A stretch of DNA of 64,000 nucleotides from Lotus japonicus (Eukaryota; Streptophyta; Magnoliopsida; Fabales; Fabaceae). The notes below the pieces were generated by a model. The model had not been told where the DNA came from. It made no database searches and saw only the letters and a program-made list of their open reading frames with translations. The translations under genes and the position numbers were made by a program. The stretch spans positions 54,644,289 to 54,708,288 of the forward strand of contig NC_080043.1 in assembly GCF_012489685.1 (NCBI RefSeq), given 5' to 3'. Shown piece by piece: positions 55,573-64,000 of this stretch (position 1 is the stretch's first letter; each line of letters begins with the position of its first letter).

Positions 55573-58500
55573 TTAAGGGTTAGTAAAAAGTTCTGGATAC
55601 TGTTCTTGAATCTTCTCCTTCAGCTCCCATGTCGCATCACCAGTGTCTTTATTCCAAATGACCTTCACTAACTCGATCTCTTTCCCTCTCAACTGTTTTA
55701 TCCTGGTGTCACCAATGCTAATTGGCGGTGTCTCGAAAGACAGATCATCCTTTAACTCAATGTCATCCAGCTCGATAACATGTGTCGGATCTGCAATATA
55801 TTTCCTCAGTTGTGACACGTGGAATACATCATGAATATTTGATAGAAATGGAGGTAGTGCAATCTGGTAAGCGACTGGTCCAATTCGACGAGTGATCTGA
55901 TACGGTCCAATAAACTTGGGCGTAAGCTTCTTTGACTTGATTGCTCGACCAACTCCCGTCGTCTGAGTAACTCTCAGAAATACATGATCTCCTTCTTCGA
56001 ACTCCAGAGTTCTGCGCCTCTGATCTGCATAACTCTTCTGTCTACTCTGAGAAGTCGTCATCTTCTCTCTGATCTGCTTGATCTTCTCAGTGGTCTGTTG
56101 CAGAAGTTCCGGTCCTACCAACAGATTTTCTCCGTTTTGGTACCAACACAAAGGTGTTCTACACTTGCGGCCATACAAAGCCTCATACGGTGCCATACCA
56201 ATGCTCGTATGAAAACTGTTGTTGTATGTGAACTCAATCAATGGCAACAAGGTATCCCAACTGCCCTTGTTGTCTAGAACGCAAGCGCGTAGCAAATCCT
56301 CCAACGACTGAATAGTTCTCTCAGTCTGTCAATCAGTCTGCGGATGATAAGCAGAACTTAGTCTCAGCCTCGTTCCCAAAGCTTCTTGAAGAGCTCCCCA
56401 AAAATGTGATGTAAACTTCGGGTCTCGATCGGATACAATACTTGTCGGTACTCCGTGAAGTCGTACAATCTCCGCTATATATAACTCTGATAGTTTCTCC
56501 ACGTTGTACGTAGTCCTCACCGGTACGAAATGAGCCGACTTAGTCAGTCGATCCACGATTACCCAAATAGAATCGTATCCCTTCTCAGTTCTTGGCAAAG
56601 CCACGACCTAATCCATCGATATGCTATCCCATTTCCATTCTGGCACATCCAAGCTTTGTTGCATACCTGAAGACTTCTGATGCTCCACCTTCGCCTTCTG
56701 ACATGTCAGACATGCAGCTACATACTCAGCCACTTGTCTTTTCATTCCTGGCCACCAAAAATTCACCTTCAAGTCCTGGTACATCTTCTTCATTCCAGGA
56801 TGAATGCTTAACTTGTTCTTGTGACCTTCATCCATAATCAATCTTCTCAAGTCAGGGTTGTTAGGTACACAAACCCTATCCTTGCACCGTAGGATATTGT
56901 CACTTCCTACCTTGAATTCTGGGTCTTTACCTTGACTTACCAAATTCCTTTTCCCGAGCAGAAACTCATCTTGTAACTGTTGGTCTCGGATTTCTTCCAT
57001 TAATCCATTGGTAATTCTGATCATCCCAAACTTCAGTTCTCCCTCGGATAATTTCACATCCAAGCTCATATCTCGAAATTGTTCCAGCAGTTGCAGCTCC
57101 TTCACCATCATCGACGAGATGTGCATCTTCCTGCTCAAGGCATCAGCAACAACATTTGCCTTTCCAGGATGATATTGCAGAGTGAACTCGTAATCTTTGA
57201 GAAATTCCATCCACCAACGCTGTCTCATGTTCAGCTCCTTCTGCTCAAACAAGTACTTCAAGCTCTTATGATCACTGAATATGGTGAAATTGCATCCATA
57301 TAAGTGATGTCTCCAAATCTTCAGCGCAAATACGATTGCAGCTAGTTCCAAGTCATGAGTCGGATAATTCTTCTCATGCACCTTCAGTTGTCTTGAAGCA
57401 TAAGCAACCACCTTCCGATGTTGCATCAGCACACATCCCAAACCTTGATGCGAAGCATCACAGTATACCTCATAAGGTTCCTCCGGTTGCGGTAAGACGA
57501 GTACAGGTGACGTCGTCAACCGTTCCTTCATCGTCTGAAAGCTAGTCTCGCACGCTTCAGTCCATGCAAAAGGTTGGTCCTTCCTCGTCAGTTGAGTCAA
57601 AGGTCCAACAATCTTCGCGAAATTCTCGATAAAGCGACGATAGTATCCCGCCAAACCGACAAAACTTCTGATCTCCGTCATTGTCTTCGGCCGTTCCCAT
57701 GAGAATACGGTCTCTACCTTTGCTGGATCCACAGCTATCCCCTCCTTAGAGATCACATGGCCTAAGAATTCTACCTCTTCGAGCCAAAATTCGCACTTAG
57801 AAGGATAGGCATACAACTCCTTCTCCCTCAGCACTTGTAAAACTTGTCGCAAGTGCTCCTCATGGTCTTCAGCATTCTTTGAATAGATCAGAATGTCGTC
57901 GATAAACACCACGACGAATCGATCCAGGAATGTATGGAAAGTCATATTCATGTAAGCCATGAATATTGCCGGCGCATTTGTCACCCCAAATGGCATCACT
58001 AAGTACTCATAGTGTTCATAACGGGTTCTGAATGCCGTGTTCTGGATATCCTCGGTCTTGACCCTGATTTGATGATAACCCGACTTCAGGTCGATCTTCG
58101 AGAATTTGGTAGCTCCCCGCAGTTGATCCATCAAATCATCAATCCTAGGTAACGGATACCTATTCTTGACGGTTACCTTGTTCAATTGTCGGTAGTCGAC
58201 ACATAGTCTCGACTTCCCGTCCTTCTTCTTTACCAATAAGAGTGGCGCTCCCCAAGGTGAAACGCTTGGTCGTATGAATCCCTTCGACAAAAGATCTTCG
58301 AGTTGGGACTTCAGTTCCACTAGCTCCGCAGGTGCCATACGATATGGTGCAATCGAAATCGGCCCTGTTCCCGGTACGATGTCTATAGCAAACTCAATGT
58401 CGCGTACAGGCGGCAATCCAGGTACATCGCCAGGAAAAACATCCGTGAATTCTTTCACCACTGGAATACTGCCAACTTCTGGGTTCCCTTTGCTCTTCAA

Positions 58501-59991
58501 GCTTAGCAAAACAGAATACTCCTGAGATCCCTCGTTCAAAGCGACGCTGATGTGATTGGCAGATAGATACTCGGAAAGATCCGAATCAGGAAATACCACT
58601 CTCTTTCGGTTGCAGTCCAAAAGACAATGATAGCGGGACAACCAATCCATTCCTAGGATAACATCTAGGTTCTTAAGAGTTAGGCATACTAGGTTAGCAT
58701 GGTAGATCCTATTGTTGTATGTTATCGGACAATACATGCATGCTGAATTAGCAAGTAGAGTCTTGGCAGGAGTAGCAACTATCAGATCGAAGCTCAAAGC
58801 AGTAATAGGAAGTCTTAATCTGATTGCACAATCTCTAGAGATAAATGAATGCGTTGCTCCGGAATCAAAAAGTACGGATAGAAGGTTACCGTCAATCTCG
58901 CAGTCGCCTCTAATCAGTCCATCTACCCCCTCAGCATCTTCACCATCCATGGTGTAGACCCTCGCCTTTGCAGCAGGACGCTTTCCTTGAGCAGTGTTGA
59001 CGGTTGGTTCCGTCTTTGGTGCCCTACACTGAGCAGCAGTATGCCCCAACTTGTTACAGTTGAAACATTGAGGTCTCGTGTCGGGACAAGCACGAGCAAA
59101 AGGCCCCGGCTTCCCACACTTGAAGCACGTCAGTTCCCTGTTCTGAGTCTGACCCCCAGAACCACCAGCAGCCCCCACCATGGGCCTGTAAGATCCTGAC
59201 GCAAACCCTCTACCAGCAGGACGCTGGTACGGCCTCCTGTTTTGAAACCTCTCCCTGTTCTGAATATTCTGAGAGCTCGACCTCATCGGCCCTCCAGTTC
59301 CAGTCCGGTTCAACCTCCGGTTCTTCATTAGCTCTACTTCCGTGGCCTTCTCCACCAACGACTGGAATCGCATGATTCCCAGTGGCCTCACTGAGTCCTC
59401 AATATCCGGCCTCAGTCCATTAACGAAACGCTTGCACATATAGCGTTCGTTCACATGGTCGTGGAAGAATTGGAAATGCTTCGCCAAGGATTCCAGCTTC
59501 GAAGCAAATTCCGGCACCGACATACCTCCCTGACGGAGGGTTAGAAATTGTGACTCCCGCTCATCCCGAGCACTTGTTGGAAAGTACTTTTCCAAGAATG
59601 CGGCCCGGAAAGAATTCCAGTTGATCTCTTCATGGTTAGCTTCCATGATCCCCTTGTGGCCCTTCCACCAGTACTCAGCATCACCGAGCAACAGATAAGT
59701 CGCCATGCCCACCTTGGCACCCTCAACAGTCTGTAGGACGCCGAATATCTTTTCAACCTCCTGAATCCAGAGATCTGCTTTGTCTGGATCAGTACCACCA
59801 GAGAACTTGGGTGGGTTTTGCCTCCTGAAGTCATTGAGGCCTTTGTTCTGGTCCAGAGTTATTTCCCTCTAGCGCTGATGTTGTTCACGTGCTTCTTCAG
59901 CAGCACGCCTCATGGCGTTATCATTCGCCTGTGCGGTAACGGCTTGGGCCATAGTGGCCATCATCTCAGCTAGCTGGTTGGTATTCACCAT
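55573..59991 (-). pseudogene. Family A gag-pol polyprotein, unit 2 (three stop codons)
   Basis: Same 1472-residue frame as unit 1, offset exactly 19688 bp, no frameshift. Stops: TAG 59871-59869 (Gln in gag of unit 1), TAG 56610-56608 (shared with unit 1, just after SMD in integrase), TGA 56331-56329 (Gly in QTDGQTER of unit 1, three residues before the catalytic Glu). A key residue is also lost: the first zinc knuckle reads [14 protein letters not shown], with the His replaced by Pro. The chromodomain-like C-terminus is open to LFTNP. Not expected to be active; the two units differ by only scattered substitutions. Confidence 0.95.
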
Positions 59992-60189
59992 ATTCTGTTA
60001 AAGGAAGCAAACAGTCAGTACTCATCATAAGATAACATCTAGCATCACTATACAATATGAGTAAGCAATAACTTCAATCAATTTTTAAGCGAAAAATCGC
60101 TTGCAGACAATCAATTTTCACTCTTTGCAGAGTCACACAACCTAGCACAGAAGACCTATTCCCCAACAACTCCCGAAAGACTCGACCGT

Positions 60190-60201
60190 GCTCTGATACC
60201 A
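60190..60201 (-). other. Primer binding site of unit 2
   Basis: Minus strand TGGTATCAGAGC adjacent to LTR3. Confidence 0.95.
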
Positions 60202-60695
60202 CAATGTAACACCCCGATTTCGGTGGCGTCACTTTAGTAACCAAAAGTAAACTTAATGCGGAAAAACGTGAAATATTTTTTTTTTCGATAATAACTAAGA
60301 CAAGACTGAATTAAATAAAACCCAAAAGCGAAAAGCAATAGAACTAATATACAATATATAAACAGCCCCCGCTGTAAGTAACAACCTCGTCACGAGTAAC
60401 CTCCAGTGACGGAAAGAAAAGTGCAACGCCCGTAGGCAATATATACAAACCAAATGAAAAGGGTGAAGTGCCCACAACACCATCCCTCAAAACTGAGAAT
60501 CAGCTGACCCAATGGCCTGAAAATAAGACCTCCTAAGTCCAACCAACTCTCTGTGATTCCCGTAAGGAAACCACACAAAAAGCTATAGGCGGATCTACCC
60601 TGTCCCCTAAGTAACAAATGAAGCAAGACTGTCAGAGCTAAAACTCTACTCCTACACTAATCCTAACTCGAGGAGCTCATACCAACACTCAAAAA

Positions 60696-61003
60696 TACTC
60701 CCTCCGGTCCTATTTATAAGCAACAAAAAAAAATTCACATAGTTTAAGAAATGTAGTTAAACTAGATAAAATGCATTAAATTTGTCTTAAATTAAAATGA
60801 ACTTCCAAAATTACCCTTTGTTATTAGTGTTGGAAAGTGGAAAAGAAAGAGAATAATTAATGAGACACATTTTACAAGTTAGAATTAATAAGGGCATCAT
60901 TGGAAAAAATTAATTAATATAGCTCAAATTTTCATTTGGTTCTTATAAAAAGGACCAAGATTTTTCTTCTCTTTCATGCTTATAAATAGGACCGGAGGGA
61001 GTA
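60696..61003. mobile_element. Stowaway-like MITE in LTR3
   Basis: The element 60698-61001 (304 bp), flanked by TA, same site and nearly identical sequence as the MITE in LTR2. Confidence 0.92.
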
Positions 61004-61480
61004 TGTGCTAGCATGATCGTCGTCTGAATCAGAATCCAGAACGACCAAGTCTACCTGCCCTATCCGTCCTCCCCTCGCAACCGCAGTGCGCTCCGATGCT
61101 GGACTCACGGGCTTAGGGCCCGAACCCTGATCATCAATGATCGCAACAGAGGGTGCACTAGACCCTGCCGAAGGCACTCCCACTGGAATCTCCTCTGAGG
61201 GATCCTCCTCCTCTGAAGATGACGGTGGCGGCGGTGCTCCTCCGAATCCTGGTCCGCAGTGAACGCCCGGTGGCAAGTTGAAGCTGATAGAGCATCGCCT
61301 CAACACTCCTGACCTCAAGAGTCCTCCACTGTCCACGTGGTCCTCCATGATACGCCCCGAATACGTCGCTCGGTGGCTCGCGGGGTCAACCACCCACGAT
61401 CCGGGGTCGTCCTGATCTATCATCTCGTACCTGATCCCCCCCGAAGGGTGGACCATGGTGAACCAGTCCGCAATATTCAT
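60980..61480 (-). CDS. LTR-encoded ORF (MADWF family), 166 codons, LTR3
   Basis: ATG 61480, same protein as LTR1 32332-32811 with few substitutions. The C-terminus is changed by the MITE: after DDDHAST it reads YSLRSYL, encoded by the MITE end, then stops. The frame is open here and in LTR1 but broken in LTR2 and in all B copies. Confidence 0.55.
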   Translation of the reverse strand: MNIADWFTMVHPSGGIRYEMIDQDDPGSWVVDPASHRATYSGRIMEDHVDSGGLLRSGVLRRCSISFNLPPGVHCGPGFGGAPPPPSSSEEEDPSEEIPVGVPSAGSSAPSVAIIDDQGSGPKPVSPASERTAVARGGRIGQVDLVVLDSDSDDDHASTYSLRSYL

Positions 61481-62153
61481 CTGACAAAAGGCGTTGTCCG
61501 CCAAAGCACACACAGAAGACGCGAGGGTCAACTCTAAAGAACTATGTAGATAATAAACCCAATAGGTACAAATAATAGATAGCCACTTAGGCTTATAGCT
61601 AAAGATGTCATTCCTAGGGTTGCATGTTCCACAATAACATAAACACAATAATAGCAGATAGCATGTTCCAAATAGGTTTAACAATTACCAATCACACTCA
61701 ACAACTAAATTAGTATGCATGTTGCATGATATGTATGCAGGTTAACCCAGTCAACCACATGCATTCCGGAAAGGAATGGACATCAAACGGATCAGCCCTA
61801 ACACCAGCCACGGTGGAGCCATTTCGGCCCGCGTGCCTCTTACTCCAACAGGGGTAGTCAGATCAGCAGTAAACCCGTAGGTCTGCCATTTCGGTCTGCT
61901 ACAAGAGACGTCTACAAACGCTCTTTCACGGCATTCCGGGTCTTATGACCATTTTGGAAACCGACGAGGTCCAGAGTACGTCCTGTGTTAATACCTCATT
62001 AATGTTGCATGTATGCAAAATGATTAGTCAAACAACGTCTCCGTCCTCACTCGACACGTCGCCACGTGTTCTAGGGAAGTTAAAGTCTCTAAAAGCTTAC
62101 CCTAAGGTAAAGTCGATTCTGCGACCAAAAGACACACTTCATAACGACACATA

Positions 62154-62283
62154 GCTGCTCCAACAGCACCACAACAAACGCTGCTCCAACAGCACAATAA
62201 CAAACGCTACTCCAACAGCACAACAATAAACGCTGCTCCAACAGCACAACAACAAACGCTGCTCCAACAACACAACAACAAAC
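62154..62283 (-). repeat. 26-bp minisatellite, LTR3
   Basis: Five units from 62154, the third with GCTACTCC. Confidence 0.9.
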
Positions 62284-63801
62284 TCAACACTTGGATCCGA
62301 CGACACTCCTCGTTTTTCCAAAACTATGATTTGACTTCCAATGCCTTCCTTCGAGGTTGTTATCATTACTTAAAGATTTTGAGGTTATTTAAGGTCTTAT
62401 GAATTTTCTTTATAAAATAGATTCCATTTTGTCTTATCGCAAGTCTTATACATTTTCAGGATCTCCCAATCCCAAGTCGCTTCCAGAGGATGTCTCGATC
62501 CACTAAACAAAATTAAGGCCCGAACCTCGTTCGTCCTATCAAACTTTCTCAAAACTCTCAAAATAAAATCGGCATGACCTGCCCGCTATTCTCACCATTC
62601 AGAATCTCAGATTCCAGTACAGAGCATATTTAAATCATCACAATCAACAACATGTCATATATCAATAAATCGCATCATAAACACTTAGCACTTAGCATAT
62701 AAAGCATGCACCACACATCCTAGATTACCCACATAGCACATAGCATGTAAGACAATCTCAAAAACATTCAGTAGATGAATCATCTACATTGTCAGCCGAA
62801 GCCTCAGAAAACATTTTCCAATCACACACAATTCCAGTGCATAAACAGTAAACAATGTCGAAACATCGACCCTAAGCATTAACTAGAGATTCAGTGAGAA
62901 GCCCTCACCTGAAAGTTCTCCAGAATGATCAACTAGTGCTTCCTCGCTCTCAAAGTGTTGGTCCTCGGGGAAATCCTCAAAAGCACCTTTACAATAAAAT
63001 CACAGAATACTATCAGAATCTATCGGAAACTAAGCTATCGATACTTACTAAGGTTACTCGAAGTAATCTATACCCTAAGGTACGATAAACTAGCGCGAAA
63101 GACAAGTTTTCGGAAAAGGAAATTTTCCTCCTCCCCCCTAATAGGGCTCGGCCACTTTGTGCAATTATGGGGCTCGATTTTTCTTCGATCAAACTTGGTT
63201 CCTATGCTTTCATAAGCCGTAACTAAGGGTATTCTGAACTCGGAAAAATTATCGGATCAAAAATTGTCGCAGGGGTATTTTGGTCATGATTTTTAACTTA
63301 GGATTTTTCAAAACTGAAATCCCAAAAATAAAATTTTGCAGGGACGTCACCAACGACGTTTATGACAACTAATCCTACTAGCACTAAGCTAAGGCGATAG
63401 TTTTCAGCCTAAAGGTTGAAGCTTTACACCAAAAACTCCAAAAATGGGTATTTTAGGCTCAAATTGATTCCGGCGGAATTCCGGCGACATAACGGAAAAT
63501 CTAACCCGGCAGAAGTGATCTTGGGCGCATAAGGAAGAGGTTTAGAATCAGAAATGAAAGATTCAGGATAGTTTTGCAAAAACCCATAAACTATCCGCTC
63601 AGAAAACTCTACAGAAAAGCTATGGAAAAAGCGATCAGAGGTAAGGATTAGCGACTATACCTCGAAGCCTTGAAGTAGCAACTGATTGATCGACGATCAA
63701 GCAAACGATGAAGAAAAACTCTTCTTCCTTCTTCCTTGTTCTTGGCCGCGGTTTTGGGAGAGAAAATGGAGGAGAATTTGTGTTTTTCTTCCTTTCTTTG
63801 C

Positions 63802-63809
63802 TATATATA
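63802..63809 (-). promoter_or_regulatory. TATA box of LTR3
   Basis: TATATATA as in the other A LTRs; it would drive unit 2. Confidence 0.6.
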
Positions 63810-64000
63810 AAGGTTGGAAATTCGCGGGAAAATGAAAGTTTCGCGAATCTGATTTTTCCGACTTCATTCTCCATGAATTAATAGATATGTTTTGGCAAAA
63901 GAGTTCCAAAACTATAAAGAGGTCTCCTTGTATTTTTGGCAACTAAAGCATAGTCGGTATAAAACTATTTTACCCGATAAGTTGCTTTTTGCATCGAATG

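Larger units (their letters stand above)
31842..64000 (-). mobile_element. Tandem array of Ty3/gypsy family A (LTR1-int1-LTR2-int2-LTR3)
   Basis: Minus-strand order is LTR3 (60205 to beyond the window), internal 2 (55536-60204), LTR2 (40517-55535 including B2), internal 1 (35848-40516), LTR1 (31842-35847). LTR2 is next to the PBS of unit 1 and next to the PPT of unit 2, so it serves as 5' LTR for one and 3' LTR for the other. Both internal regions are 4669 bp. The polyprotein has Tekay/Del chromovirus features. Left flank CCCTT; the right end is outside the window. Confidence 0.93.
60205..64000 (-). repeat. LTR3 of family A, incomplete at window end
   Basis: Starts TGTAACACCCCGATTTCGG; 3796 bp visible of about 4.3 kb. 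It carries the MITE, an intact LTR ORF, the minisatellite and the TATA box, without the 313-bp deletion of LTR2. Confidence 0.95.

Overview
This is a piece of a plant nuclear genome, from a eudicot and probably a legume (modest confidence; based on repeat types such as a MULE with ends starting GGCTTAATTGCAA). Almost everything in it is transposable-element DNA, mostly long-LTR Ty3/gypsy elements nested in one another. The only intact-looking host gene is a short three-exon homeodomain-leucine zipper gene (23956-24551, minus). A one-exon relic of a homocysteine S-methyltransferase lies at 5332-5536.

Layout. 1-1206: 5' end of a minus-strand Ty1/copia element (frameshifted gag, PBS, LTR). 1546-2102: non-autonomous Mutator-like element with a 9-bp target duplication. 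2411-3453: non-autonomous hAT-like element with an 8-bp duplication. 3462-5794: unassigned DNA and the methyltransferase exon. 5795-18580: family B Ty3/gypsy copy B1 (plus, 5' LTR truncated), interrupted by a 3.69-kb solo LTR of family A (10643-14335, duplication ATTAT). 18581-19555: remnant of family C, a probable Tat-lineage element carrying an antisense Transposase_28-like ORF. 19556-27453: LINE relics, the HD-ZIP gene, an AT-rich block with a large inverted repeat, and a LINE 3' end. 27454-31841: two more family C fragments in a row. 31842-64000: a family A tandem array, LTR-internal-LTR-internal-LTR, whose middle LTR serves both units; a complete family B copy (B2, 41523-52536, minus, duplication CTCCT) sits inside that middle LTR.

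Family A is a Tekay/Del-type chromovirus: LTRs of about 4 kb, initiator-Met tRNA PBS, one gag-protease-RT-RNase H-integrase-chromodomain reading frame. Both internal regions are exactly 4669 bp, have no frameshift between them, and carry mostly different nonsense codons plus one shared one. Family B is a non-autonomous relative. It kept the gag N-terminus and zinc knuckles, lost the capsid core, and keeps scraps of protease, RT (B2 only) and integrase; it would depend on proteins from a relative such as A.

The most unusual signals are inside the LTRs. (i) Family B LTRs hold about eight consecutive short hairpins with a nearly constant loop (AACGGGAA core) and stems that change on both arms together. 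(ii) Families A and B share a sense-strand LTR ORF, open for 159-166 codons in A and broken in B, with protein-level similarity. (iii) Other hairpin-forming tandem repeats occupy A and B LTRs.
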